This document shows, one piece after another, positions 43,940 through 56,799 of a DNA stretch of 64,000 bases. Numbering within the stretch: position 1 is the stretch's first letter; each line of letters begins with the position of its first letter. A program made the position numbers and the translations under genes. The DNA comes from Gastracanthus pulcherrimus (taxonomy: Eukaryota > Arthropoda > Insecta > Hymenoptera > Pteromalidae). The notes under the pieces were generated by a model. That model was not told where the DNA came from, did not search any database, and was given only the letters and a program-made list of their open reading frames with translations. The stretch lies in assembly GCA_949152435.1 (NCBI GenBank), contig OX424573.1, positions 2,193,501-2,257,500 of the forward strand. Direction: 5' to 3'.

Positions 43940-46900
43940 ATGAAGCGCGCGGCGAGCCGTCAACTGCTCCTCGGCAGCCGGAGCCTCCTCTCCGACTCTG
44001 CGCCCTCGACTCCGATCGGCAGCAGAAGCGCGATCGGCATCGGTCGCTCGATCAGCAGCCAGGAGATAATCGAGCGGGACGAGCGCTACGGCGGCCATCA
44101 CTTCAAGACCCTGCCCGTGGTGCTGGAGCGGGCCGAGGGGGTCCACTGCTGGGACCGCGAGGGCAAGCGCTACATCGACCTGCTGGGGGGCTTCGCCACC
44201 ATGAGCCAGGGACACTCGCATCCGCGCCTGGTCGAGGCCATGCGGGACCAGGTGGGCAAGCTCGCGCACACCTCCAGGGCGTTCTACTCGGAGCACCAGG
44301 GGGCCCTCGGCGAGTATCTCACCGGCATCACAGGCTACGACAGATTCCTGCCCATGAACACGGGTGAGTGGAGCTGTGGACGGTGGGGGAATGTATTCGA
44401 GTGTCGCGGAGTGAACTGGGAGGGATTTCCGAGGATATTGGGAATTATGGCAGAGGTTTTTGTAGCGAGCGAGTAGGGAAGAGAAGAACAGTATATGGAC
44501 GAGCTTTTTGTAGGAACGTTCTTTTTTAGTTTTGGGATATGCCGATCGCTCGGTGGCGACGCCTCGACAAGTGAAATTGATGTAGTTGTTGCCCAATGAG
44601 TAAAAGTATATTATGTTTCGTTTATATTAAATCATCGGGGAACAATTACATAAGCACATATGGGACATTTATCTTTGAATTTTAATTTCTACAATATCAA
44701 AAATTATTTTTCGAGACAATGATAGTCAAGTTCTCAAGTATTACAGTCTAATTCGTGAATTTAAACACCTGCTAACTCATGTGCTTAATAAGTTTTTCTA
44801 AAAATATAAATAAAATAAGTTAAAAAAAATAGTTTTACAATTCACATTTTTTTAAATCATAGTAGTTCCAAAAAGCATTTAACATTTTTTCTAGTAAAAA
44901 GCTATAATCTGTTTCAAACGAAGAGAAAGTTTAAATATCTTTTATTATCCATTACATTAAACAAATAATAGGGAACAAACATGGTATTGAAATGAGGCTT
45001 AATTTTTTGTCTACAAGAGAAAATAGTTTAGGAATACTACGTTATACGTCGATTTTCGAATTATTTAATGCCTCTATGTTTCAGTATAAATTATTTAAAA
45101 ATGTAGAAATTCAAATAGCTTCTAAAATCTAGCGCACAATATGGCGTCCAAAACAACGTCCGCCTAACCTAACGTTATAACGGCATTCATCCATGAGGTA
45201 TATCTATACATACACTGTATTGGCGTCACATGGAGGTGGTATTGGCCGCCATATTGATCACGTGACCTTATCTTCGTTTAAATTCACGATAAACAATAAC
45301 ACATTTACAAAAACACCTGATAATAGAATATTGCAGTAAAAATTCCAGCTTTTTAACTTTTGTGTATAATTCACCACTAACTTAAAATATTTTAAAATTC
45401 ATGTCGGTTCCCTATTACATCACGGCTTAGAGCTGAAACATTAAATTCAAAGTAGAGGAAACAAGGGTAAAGTGAACATAGTAACTGTAAAAGTCGAAAA
45501 TAATGTATTTTTCAGACATAAAACATTACTTTGTAAGTTGCACAAGAAACTTCTTACTTTAATAAACATACTAGCAACTTAAAAAAGTCATTTATTAAGT
45601 TTAATATTACTTAGCTATTTCTGAAAAATGCCGGTTCACTTTATCCAGCATTTCAGTGCGGGGTAAAGTGAACTAGATGATAGAATTAAATATTTTAAAA
45701 ATATTTTACTAGTTTTTGTATAGAAATAGATAAAAACGTTAATTTAGATAACAATAAAACTTTAATGACATCTTAAAACCTTTAAAATGCTGTAAAATAC
45801 GAAAAAGTTAAATATGGAGGTTATGTTGGCTCATTTTGGTTTAAATACAAAATGCGTTGCAACAAAGGCTTTGTATACTATACTAACACGCACCTTGATC
45901 AATATTTTGTTAAATTTTCCACCTGGCCGCGTATAAATTAGTGCAATCGCATTTTTTTCCGGCCCACTTTCCCCGATTCACTTTACCCCGAGACGTCGAT
46001 TCTTAAAAATGCTTGTTTAAAACAGAGATACATCATTTAAAGCTCTGCATTCTTGGCAATAGTAAGTAAAACGTATTTGAAGTAATTAGAAAGAAAATAT
46101 AGCAATAAAACTGATTATAAACATCTATAATCGTTATATTAAATTCGACGAACCAACTTTCTTTTAAGATTGAAAAATACAATTATCTTTCTTTCGTAGA
46201 ATATTAATTGTTATGTAGTAAAACTTTTTTATTATCATCCTTGCATAATTATCTTTCACTAAAATTAAAATTAGACATAAATAATAATTTATTGAAGAAA
46301 TAATAAGCATGATTCACTTTACCCGTATGTTCACTTTACCCCAGTTCCCCTACATAAGTTTCGCGAACGAAAGAATGGCCCGCGATAAAAAAAAAGCTCA
46401 TGGCGACCGCGACGCGCAATTTTCGCAAACAAAAGCGATTATAAAAAAGAAGAGACGTTAACGGCAATTTTGCGCGCGCAGGAGTGGAGGCCGGCGACAC
46501 GGCGCTGAAGATCTCGCGTCGCTTCGGCTACAGGACGAAGAAGATACCGAGCAACCAGGCGGTGACGGTCTTCGCTCGGGGCAACTACTGGGGTCGCTCG
46601 CTGGCCGCACTCTCCGCCTCCACGGACGTCAGCTGCTACAAGGACTTTGGCCCGTACATGCCCCTCTTCGAGAACGTGCCCTACAACGATCTGCCCGCCC
46701 TCGAGAGCAAGTTCAAGGAGAACCCGAACATCTGCGCCTTCATGGTCGAGCCGATTCAGGGCGAGGCCGGGGTCAACATACCATCGGTATGAGTTTATTC
46801 ATTATCGAGGGAGCATAATGTATTTCAATGTAATACCGTGTTTTGACAGTACGCGCGATAGTTTATTTACGGATTCTTGAATTTTTTCAAGTGTGTATCA

Positions 46901-49897
46901 TTGAAATTAAAGAAGGCACGTGTTGCGCTTCAGACTTGTTGCTGCGTGACGATCGTGGAACCCTTGAATAAGTTCACGGGATCAAGTTCCTATGGAAAAT
47001 GTTGAGTATCAAAATTGGAAGAGTATATTGTATTGAAGGTCATGTTCAAGGTCATGGACAAGTCCGCTGCCTCAAGTCTGACAACTTTCGTATTTAACAT
47101 TTTCAATGAGAACTTGATCCTGCAAACTGATTCAAAAGTTCCAGTATTTTTGGGGGACCCTGTATAGGAGCAAGTGTCTAACAACGTAATGTTAAATATG
47201 CCTATCGTCTGTAGTATCTGATGCGGGTGCAAAGATGGTGTGTACCCGCTACGGGTTAACGATTTACAAGGAAAGTTTCCTAATCTTTGAAAAGCAGATT
47301 TTAAGGTGATGCTAAAGCGACCTGTCACCGATAAATACAAGGAACCACTTCTCTCATTTGATTTTCAATTTTTGGCAAATATCTTTATGAAACTTTATTG
47401 TCCTAATAAAGAAGAACAACTTTCCAGAGAGTTAATTGCTCAAAATTGAAAATTGATTGAAATAAGTGGTTCCCCGTATTTGACAGTGATACGGGGGTTT
47501 AACATCACCTTAAAGATGCTTTACGGGAAGCATTTTCTGGTACTTATAGACGTGAAATCAAGATCCACCATCTGCAGTTTGAGTCCACAGGCCCTTTTTT
47601 GCGAGATAAGAACTATTTTACTCCGAATATATGTCATGGCACAGATTTTATGATTATACATTTATAGCTAACAACTTTGAAAGAAATTAATATTATCGAA
47701 CATTACAAGTGTGAAATTGAAGCTTCTTTATTCTAGAACTATATTACATCTATTTGTCTATATTTCAAATAAGGGCATACGGTACTAAAAAACATCGACT
47801 AAGGTTCTCTCTACGAGTATTTTAGATACCGTTTAAAATATTTTGTTGACACTCCGTGCGATAAGTACCACTTTAGTGCCAGTTTAGGCGCAAAAGTGGC
47901 ACTTACCGCACGGAGTGTCAAATAATGTTCGATACACGTGCTAAAACTAATTCTCACACGAGTATGATTGTCAAACTCACACTCGTGCAAGAATCGTTTT
48001 TATCGCACTAGTATCGAAAAGTACTATTTATTTCCATCCGATACGCATTTAGTCAACGAGTTTGTCTCTTTCAGAATGGATACCTCAAAGGCGTGCGAGA
48101 TTTGTGCACCAAGTACAACATTCTGTGGATCGCCGACGAGGTGCAGACTGGCCTTGGCCGCACGGGCAAGCGCTTCGCCGTGGATCACGAGGGCGTCAAG
48201 CCCGACATCCTGGTGCTCGGCAAGGCACTTTCCGGCGGCATGTATCCGGTATCCGGCGTTTTGGGCAAGGACGAGGTAAAAGCGTCGTCTTAGTGTTAAT
48301 ACTTTCGTTTGCCGAGATTGGACAAATTTTGCCAGACTGTATTACCTAGTCGAGTTTGAATACTTTGCAAAGTTTGACGTGAAGTTTAGAAAGGTTTAGA
48401 AGAGTCAGTAGCAAATTTCAGCAATGTTTAGACATGAGGCGAGGGAGGACAGACAGAGTGGAGAAACATTAAGATAGGGCGTTCCATCGCCTGTCGATCC
48501 GATGCCATTTGTGGGTGTTGTGCATTATTGGTTTAGACATACTATCCAATTTGCAATTGTTGGTTACTCGCTCGCAGAATTTTTAACATATCGCTGAGCA
48601 TTATTAATTAAGAAATGCCATAGTAACCAGACGGTCTTTAGTTTTGGCCTTGAAAAGGAATTGTTAAAGGAGTTCGAAACGTTGGCTAACAATAAAATGG
48701 TTAACTCGCAGCGAATTTTTTAATCACATTTTACATATTAACTACCAAAAACGAGTATTAACAATCGTTTACAGATATTAAATTCCGCTATATAGAATTC
48801 TATTATATAACCTTGTGTATTTTAACTTGTTATAATAGCAGTGGCAAATTAATAAAAATGAATGATTAAGTTATAGAGAAGAACAGTGCTTATTAATGAT
48901 GCATCTTTCTTGAATCGTCATGCAACGAACTTCAACAGTAAACAAGTTATATAAAGTGGAAAATATTTATTGTGCAAAACTGCTAATGACAGCAGAAAGT
49001 AGTGTTAAAAATCAATTGACTAGTTTAGAAAAATTTAACAAAGTTTGGTAAACCTTGATAAAGATTATGTGTTCGCAAATACAACGCAAGCATATCAAAT
49101 TAATATTTAATCGTAGTTAAAAAGCTAATTTGAACGATATTGTTATTTCAGATAATTTTGGCATTAGAAACGGGTGTACACGGAAGTACGTTCGGCGGCA
49201 GTCCACTGGGTCAGAGAGTCGCACTCGAGGCGATGAAGATACTCGAGGAAGAGAAGCTCGCGGATAACGCCGCGAAAATGGGCGAGATCGTGAGGACGGA
49301 GCTCGAAAAAATACCGAAGGATATTGCGCTGGAATACAGAGGACGAGGACTGCTCGCGGGTCTCAAGCTCAATCCAGGTATGCAAATCTGCTTTTCTTCC
49401 GTGCAACGAGCGATTTTGCCACGCCATATAGCGTAATAATAAAGAGAGAAGTCTAAGGAGATACATTTATTATCAAAACCTATTATTGTTGGTAAATGTG
49501 AAAAATTGTTATACACATTTGGGAAAAATTATTAACATTTGTCAATAATTATTTAAGTTTGTTCTACCAGGGTTACTTTTGCCATTACAGAATTTGAATT
49601 GTATATTGAAACTATAAATTATATATATTATTTTTGTTTCTTTCTAAACACTGTAATTAAGAATTAAAATAAATATCTATATAAAATTTAATCATTAAAT
49701 CAAAATTTTGTGAACTGTCCGCAGATTTTGCAAACGGATGGGACATCTGCGCAAAGTTAATCAAACAAGGACTGTTAACAAGACCAGCTCACAATTACAT
49801 AATAAGGATTTCGCCACCCCTCATCATCAACGAAGAGCAAATTAGAGAGGCAATAAATATTATTACCACGACGCTATTAAGCCACAAAAAGAAATAA
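43940..49897 (+). CDS. Divergent ornithine aminotransferase paralogue (OAT2)
   Basis: Five coding exons: 43940-44363, 46482-46786, 48075-48275, 49152-49377 and 49725-49897; 442 aa. The fold and PLP site are those of OAT: Asp264 (IADEVQTG), Lys293 (LVLGKALSGG), Arg180 (GNYWGR), Glu236 (PIQGEAG) and Arg413 (IIRISPPL). Both substrate-side tyrosines are changed: Phe55 (GGHHFKTL, human Tyr55) and Phe85 (LLGGFATMSQGH, human Tyr85). The KPGEHGSTYGGNPLG loop reads ALETGVHGSTFGGSPLG. The N-terminus (MKRAASRQLLLGSRSLL) is a good mitochondrial presequence. The acceptor ending 43935 shows a spliced leader. Junction phases are 1/0/0/1. Only the intron before the GYLxGVRD exon is shared in position with OAT1, so the duplication is old or introns were lost and gained. 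Exons 1-3 are GC-rich while exons 4-5 are AT-rich. It is probably an active aminotransferase with altered specificity; the substrate is unknown. Confidence 0.93.
44966..45417. repeat. MITE family 'TAATAGGGAAC', full copy (452 bp)
   Basis: TAATAGGGAAC at the left and GTTCCCTATTA at the right. Contains CGCCATATTGATCACGTGACC and TTGTGTATAATTCACC, which recur in a split copy around 57743-60219. Located in OAT2 intron 1. Confidence 0.8.
45453..46352. mobile_element. 900-bp inverted-repeat element with multiple GGGTAAAGTGAAC motifs
   Basis: The outer ends TAGAGGAAACAAGGGTAAAG and the inverse CTTTACCCCAGTTCCCCTA define the element. The motif GGGGTAAAGTGAA occurs at least six times in both orientations (near 45467, 45638, 45662, 45979, 46316 and 46332). 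No transposase frame, so it is a non-autonomous transposon with subterminal repeats. Located in OAT2 intron 1, about 130 bases before exon 2. Confidence 0.8.
47302..47512. repeat. MITE family 'TAAGGTGATG', copy 2
   Basis: TAAGGTGATGCTAAAGCGAC and the inverse TTTAACATCACCTTA. Inner AAGGAACCACTTCTCTCATT / AATAAGTGGTTCCCCG. Same length and structure as 34505-34714. Located in OAT2 intron 2. Confidence 0.9.
47846..47921. repeat. 76-bp near-perfect hairpin
   Basis: TTGACACTCCGTGCGATAAG pairs with the inverse CTTACCGCACGGAGTGTCAA, continuing through GTACCACTTT / AAAGTGGCAC to a loop of about 14 bases. It lies in OAT2 intron 2. It could be a small fold-back element or an RNA hairpin. Confidence 0.75.
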
Positions 49898-50015
49898 ACA
49901 AATATTTGGACTTAATTCGCGTAGTTATTGACTACGATATGTGAATCTATATAAATTAATTGACGCCATACCTTTGCTTTAAAAACATGTACAGTTATGA
50001 GTGAAGTTAACATTT

Positions 50016-51720
50016 TTATAATAAAAGAATAAATATTTTATAATATTGTATAATAAAAAGAAAACAAGTTTTTAAATAATAACTTAAATATATAAATTTA
50101 TTAGTATTAATTATGTTGTTATTTCTGACCCCTTCTATTTTATAAGTAAAGCACAAATTCGATTCTGAATATTTTTTTGAATGCCTCTTTAAACTAAAAG
50201 CTTGTGAAAACATTTGATTACATTGATCACATTTGTACATTTTTAAGCCAGTACGTAAGTTAACATGTATTTTCAAATGACTTGCTAATTTAAATCTTTT
50301 TCCACATATCCTGCACTGATGCTGTCGAATAAAATTGTGAGATGGCTCGTGACTTTTTAAATGGCTAGATTATACAAAACTTTTTTCGCAGACTTTACAC
50401 TTGAAAAGCTTGGTTTTAGTGTGAATTCTCATGTGCTCAACAAGATTACTTTTCTGATTAAATGATTTATCGCATAAGTTACACTTGTGAAATTTGGCTG
50501 GTTTGTGACATCGCATGTGAACTTTTAATGTATATTTCTGACTGAATAATTTATCACAAATGTCACAATGGAATATGTCCTTACCTGTATGAAATTTCAT
50601 GTATCTTTTATAGCATTTGGAAAAGTAAAATTGTTTTTTTACATTAAACACACTCAAAGGAAGCTTCTTTTTCGATTGGCTTAGAGTTATGGGTTTTCAT
50701 ATGTTCACTCAAATATGATGGATAGAAAAATATATTTTGGCAAACACTACATTAATGAACATTTGTTTGGGTATGCAGTCTTGAATGTGCAGCTAGCTTA
50801 CTTTTTGATGAATAAGACTTCCTACAGTGAACCCATTCAAAAGGTTTCTTTCTGGTATGATTAAGTTGATGAGCTACAAGTTTTGACTTTTGACTAGACA
50901 ACCGAAAGCAAGTATCACATTTGAATCTGTTAGTCTTAGTTTCTTCTACATGAGCCAATGTTTTTGTTTTTTGAGAAATTATTTTTGAATTAATTGCACT
51001 TACCCCATCAGTGTTATTTCCATTAATAGCATTAGAAAAATTAAAATTTTTAAATTCATTGCTAAAATCTGCATTTATTTTATTATATGAGATGTTTTTA
51101 ATAGAGTGTGTAACCGACCGACTGATGGATCTTTCATGATTAATATTTCTTTCTAGGTTGTTCGAGTTTTCTTCAACTTCAATATTTACTTCATCACTAG
51201 GCAGATCTACATTATCTGAATTATGTGTTATACTGTGGTTTTCTAATTGATTCCTGTTGGTGAAAGTATAGTTACAATGGATCAAAATCATCTGTCCTAA
51301 TAACAGATGATGTTTTATTAGTTAGTTCGTCGTGATTATGAGAATCACTACCATATTGACTTAAATTTACGTAAGTATTGTGTGATTCAGCAATATGCAT
51401 ATGTTGAGGTGTTTTCTTCCCCTGGATAAAACGGAGGATGCAATTGATTGTATGTGTAAAGATCTTGATGATTTGTCAAAGCCCTACAGTCTGTCAATTT
51501 TGATGTATTTTGTGAATACTATAGTGGTACAAAACTTTCTTTGCATAGTAAAACACTTTAACAGCTTTTATCTTTAGAAACTCTAATAGCAAAAGCAGCT
51601 TGCCTCAGAGCTCAATCTGCTCTCGACATTGTTCGCGAAAAGGTAGAACAGATTCTGCTCCTGTTACACATCGATCACACATCTTTTCAGGAAGCTCATC
51701 GCCTTGAGATACTTAAAAAT
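50016..51720 (-). pseudogene. ZAD-C2H2 zinc-finger pseudogene
   Basis: Read on the minus strand from 51720. The first piece has a ZAD-like segment DELPEKMCDRCV...PFREQCREQ ending in a stop (about 51607). A linker and broken fingers follow (51291-50752: FKCDTCFRLSSQKSKL, FEWVHCRKSYSSKSKL; the second has lost its first cysteine). Further fingers are at 50657-50370 (FHCDICDKLFSQ, FHKCNLCDKSFNQ, FKCKVCEKSFV then stop) and one at 50276-50160 (YKCDQCNQMFSQ). The frame is interrupted several times and no introns are evident. ZAD-C2H2 proteins are the large insect DNA-binding family of transcription factors. The ATG choice is meaningless in a broken gene. Its 3' end converges on OAT2, whose AATAAA is at 50028-50033. 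Confidence 0.8.
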
Positions 51721-52146
51721 AATCAACAGTTTTAAAAAATGTATCACTTTCTAGGCAACTGCAATTTATTAGACATATTAGAATGATAGTTAGGTATATC
51801 ATGAAATAACCTATAAACAAGAAAGCGACTGCAGTTTAGCAGCTAAAGATTATTCTGTTGGTCCGATAAATAAATATACCATTTTATCATTATCTTCTCT
51901 CAAACAAGTTCTACAAACTTTACTAATGTTCTCACCATCAATCCTTTTAGTAACAATAAACATATTTTACATTCAAGATTTTATTTTGCTTATTATTATA
52001 ATAACATACTCAATATTACACCCAGCACGTTATCATTTTTAACAATAAATACTGTTCTCTCCAAAATAACTTTTGTGTATAGCCATATAGGTTATAATTC
52101 TTTCGCTGCGTTGTTTACAAATACTTGCCTGTCAATGAGTGTTGTA
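51721..52146. other. AT-rich intergenic DNA
   Basis: Nothing recognisable between the zinc-finger pseudogene and the next palindrome. Confidence 0.6.
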
Positions 52147-52606
52147 GATCTCCTAAAGGTGGAGCCACTATGCACTATATATCTAGTCCACGCTGTATTC
52201 GCTGTGAGCACGACAGATATTGTACACAGAAATAGCGCCATCTTACGGTCGAGTGACATGATCTGGGTAGTACAAAATACACAGGCTCTAGTTATGGACA
52301 TTCAATGAAAATAATTTTTTATAAGTTTCTGACAATTTGTGTGATCTCAAATTTTGTTCTTGAATTGACGTATTTATTTATTATTATAAATCATAAGAAT
52401 ATTCTCAGATTCATTAGTAATGAAAAAAATATTATTTTCATTGAATGCCCATGAGAGCCTGTGTATTTTTTACTACCCCGATTCTGTCACTTGACCGTAA
52501 GATGGCGCTATTCTTGAAAAAACGATAACATATACCACATGCTCACAGTGAATAAAGAATACAATATCTTGCCACGCTGGCCACCTGGTGAGGTATCTTC
52601 TTATTT
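52147..52606. repeat. Palindromic MITE-like element (about 460 bp)
   Basis: AGCGCCATCTTACGGTCGAG is mirrored by TTGACCGTAAGATGGCGCT. The inner arms ACACAGGCTCT and CATTCAATGAAAATAAT are also mirrored. The outer arms are more diverged. The centre is about 110 bases of AT-rich DNA. Confidence 0.8.
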
Positions 52607-55177
52607 TAAGGAACAGGGAGACTATATATAGATATATTACCTACGACTATACCTACGTAAGAGGAAACGGCATAGCCGCATATGACATTTCGGTTTTCTT
52701 TCACGCAAGAATGCAGTCAAATGTTATTTAGTCCAAGTCAAAATTTTATGCGATCTACAAGAATATATTGTTAACTAAAAATCGGTATTCTTCTCTATAT
52801 TATATAAAATAAAAACTAAGAAAAAATAGTTTTTTCTATTTCAGACAAAAATTGAATCCTAGAGTAGGATATATTATAAGTAGCCCTCTTTCACATGAAA
52901 GTAGTAAAAATTACCGTAGCATAGCTATCATAGCCGAAAATGGCAAATTACATAACGACTTAAGTCCTTTAATAAAATCTTTGCCCGACATACAATTTAA
53001 GTTCATCTTTATGTGGATCAAAAAAGAAAGAAAAAGTTTTTCTCAACACGTTGCGTGAAAAAGGCCCTTTCCATGCTTGTAAAACAAATGGATAATTGGG
53101 CATTCCGAGCGTCTTTACCGGAGCGGGAGGAAATGATTACCTCTCACTCCTGAAAATCTCTGAAAATTATTTCGAAATTTTGTAAAAATTTGAATTTTTT
53201 AAGAATTTAAATTTTTAAGAATTTGAATTTTTATCAAAATTAAAATTTTTTTTACTTAAAAAACTTAACTCAACTCTTTTGTAAAGTTACTCGAAAAATA
53301 AAAAGTATTTCTTATGTGTAATGACTATGATTATAATACTATTTTATACTTTATTTAACAAACAATATGGCTGCAATCTCTTATGTTTCGATCTGTCTTA
53401 TCAATGCAAACATTAAAACGTTAATATCTCGAAAACGCGAAAAATGTACTTAAGTTGTTGTTCCGTTTCGCCACAGAATTATGATATAATATCATATCTC
53501 ACGTGCATAAGTATTTAAGCTTCATTATTCGCTCTTACGATTGGTGCGGCACACGTGCGATAACGGAAAATGAAAAGAAAACAGATGCGCACCCAAAATA
53601 ACAGATCGTTTATCTCTTTTCCATTAGTAACCTATGCAAATTTCATATTCATCAGCCTTCAATTATGGAACAGAAAATAATAGAGGAATAATATATACTG
53701 GCTTCATAAAGTTTACTTATATAAACTATGAATTTTCATCAGCTTTCATACATTCTGCATACTATAGGTATGTATGTAAAATCAATGGTTCTCACGAAGA
53801 GTATCACGTTTCCAAAAACTACGAAGAGATTCAATTAGAGAGGTGCTGGTATCGGAGAAATTAGAATAGGGTAGGATTGTATTTCTTCATTCGAGTTCGG
53901 GTCAGGTAATCAACTTTTTCGAGACTCGATAAATTTTCGGGTTAGTCGAATAAATCAGGTATAGCTCGAAAAGTGTGTCGGTGGAAAATTTCGATTCGCG
54001 CTAGTCTTCAAGATGAATGTCCAAATGTGTTACTCTTCGCAACAAACGCAAAAGCATGATACTCTTCGCAAGGGCTATTAATATATTGTTATATTTACAT
54101 AATGGGCATTTCTTCGGAACCTTTGACATTCACATTAAAAAAATTATTAAAATAAATTAGTTAGCACTTTATAATGCTTTTAATATGATTTAAAAGACTG
54201 TGTATGTGGGTCATTTACCTAAATGCTGAAAATGAAGCTGTTAGTTATTTCCCTTACTTTTGCCTAAACGTTTTTACAATTTTATAAGCACTAAATATAA
54301 CTAAAATGTTAGTAATGTAACCTATTACAAATTACTCTCAGAAGAATTGTACTCTTGCAGCAAGAGGAATAATCTTGAATAAGTTACCCAGAGCAAATGA
54401 TGTTTGAACAAAAATCTACACTACTACTAATTTTACTACAAGAAAAACGCATTCTGGATTCGAGAACAGTTGATTCTTGTGGTATGAGGATTCATTCCGA
54501 AGAAAAATATGCTTTTTGAGTCAAATAGAATAATTTTAGTTCAAACTATTCTTCTTGCTGCAAAAGGACACTTTTTCTAAGTGTAGATTACGATAATGAT
54601 AATTATAGCTATAATTGGTACGACCCTTTATATATTAACTTTATATATTTACTTACTTAAAGGAAATAACTATTTGTAATTAAAACGTTTGTAAACAGCA
54701 GCTATCCTGTAGCTATAGATTTCTGAACCAAAAAATTAGAAAAAAAGCGTTTGGTTAAATTTCAATTTGTCATCAACGAAAAGCGAGAAATCGCATACAG
54801 AAGCCAATTGAAATTTGTTGATTCTTTTCTATCGAATTTGCAATACACGACGAGAAAACTGCCTGCGCGCAGGCGTATTTGTCACGCATTCTCACAGCCA
54901 GTACGTGAGCGCAATATTGTAACGCTCGAGATTACGCCTGCATACAGCAATTGTATCTAGTCATTGTCTGAATATTCAATGAGAAATAGTATTTTCGCGG
55001 CACGATTTTCGACACATATTTTTTGGCTACGCTGATTGCCCTCAATTTAATGGCAAAAATTACATAACATATAATCTGGGTATATAAAGCCATAGACGTA
55101 GTAAAAATATTCTTCAAAAAACACTGGATTTGACAGAACCTCCTGCTTTAAAGAAGGTCTTTCGCAAAGTCAAGACC
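52607..55177. other. AT-rich intergenic DNA
   Basis: 2.6 kb without a credible gene. A short stretch TCCAAATGTGTTACTCTTCG (about 54020) resembles TCCAAATGTGCTACTCTTCG at 30733, an unclassified dispersed repeat. The short frames here are chance. Confidence 0.55.
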
Positions 55178-55690
55178 TATCACGGTGCTCCTGAGCAAGA
55201 TTAAATAAATTTTTCAAGTCATTCCAAAATTGTTAGATTTTTTGTTTCTGCAATACTTTTGGTTCATTTTAAGCTTAAAATGGAAAAAAAGCCGCCCAGA
55301 GCTTTTTTTAACGACAAAATGGGATATTTAAAATTTTTGTAAAATGAAAAGAGGTTTATTCATTAGTTTAATGTGATGGGAAGTAAAATCTGAAAATGGC
55401 AGTGAACCTAATGATTGTATTTAAGTAAATTAACACTAAATATGTTCGATTTTTTATTATTTGCAGTAATATGATTAGAAAAAATCTTATATAGAGCAAT
55501 CTAAGTAGCACTAGTTATAAACATTTATTTTTATTTTTGTAAACACAATAAACTGCATATTTTATAACGATTTGGCAGAAAGAACTACAAATATTATCTG
55601 ATTTATTACTTAATATTACACGCTCAACTGTCGAACGTTATTATTAAACTAAATATTATAATGATAATAATCTATTATTATTATTAATAA

Positions 55691-56210
55691 TAATCTATAG
55701 TAAGTAAATTATCTATTATTTAGCAAAAAAAATTAGCGTAGAACTATAAAATTATTTGAACGATTTAAAATAAAATAGCGATTGTCTACAAATATTATCA
55801 AAAAATTGAATTATCTTGAATAGATAAAATAATATATTTTCGTTTCATAAGATGATAAGGTTTTTGACTTTAGGAAAAACCTTTTATAAGGTATAATTAA
55901 TTAGTCAAGGTTTTGACCCCATATACTATTCAGTAATTGCATGATAATAATAATCTATAGTAAGTAAATTATCTATTATTTAGCAAAAAAAATTAGCGTA
56001 GAACTATAAAATTATTTGAACGATTTAAAATAAAATAGCGATTGTCTACAAATATTATAAAAAAATTGAATTATCTTGAATAGATAAAATAATATATTTT
56101 CGTTTCATAAGATGATAAGGTTTTTGACTTTAGGAAAAACCTTTTATAAGGTATAATTAATTAGTCAAGGTTTTGACCCCATATACTATTCAGTAATTGC
56201 ATGATATTAT
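55691..56210. repeat. 260-bp direct tandem duplication
   Basis: TAATCTATAGTAAGTAAATT begins both copies (55691 and 55951). They are nearly identical over 260 bases (one difference noticed, ATTATCAAAAA versus ATTATAAAAAA). It is either a very recent duplication or an assembly artefact. Confidence 0.95.
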
Positions 56211-56799
56211 GCCTCACCATTAAAAATATTAATTTAAACTGTTAAATTTAATGAATATTTATAATTATTATTATTTTACTTCATATTTGCACAAATCCCA
56301 CGTTCTGCTCTCTTTGAGCAAGTGCTTAAATGCTAAAATCTATAAATTCTAACCTCTGCTTAAACTGTATTAAGCAAACTAAATTAATGTTCCCCGTGAT
56401 TGATTGCTTAGAGAAAAAAAACAAGATCTATAATGCAAAATATTGTATAAAAATTAGGGGGGTATAACGTTGGCAATATTATTTTAAAATAGATGAGTTG
56501 AATCCATAATGTGGCTTCGGTAGTATCAGAACTGTGAATATCTGAACGAAATTTTGTCCTCATAATAAATTTACGTGAAAGTGTTACTATAAGTGCAGTT
56601 ATTATTACGTTTTGAAATGGTGAACGAATTAGCGAGATATAACGTGGAGAACTGATTTAATAAGTATAAGTCTGTTATTCTAACCTCGAAATAATGTTTT
56701 TTATTTATTATTATTTAGATATAAAGCTTTCCTCACGTTTAAATCGATCAAAAAAATTTACACATGTTTAATAAAATAATCTTTACTTGAATGTGAAAG

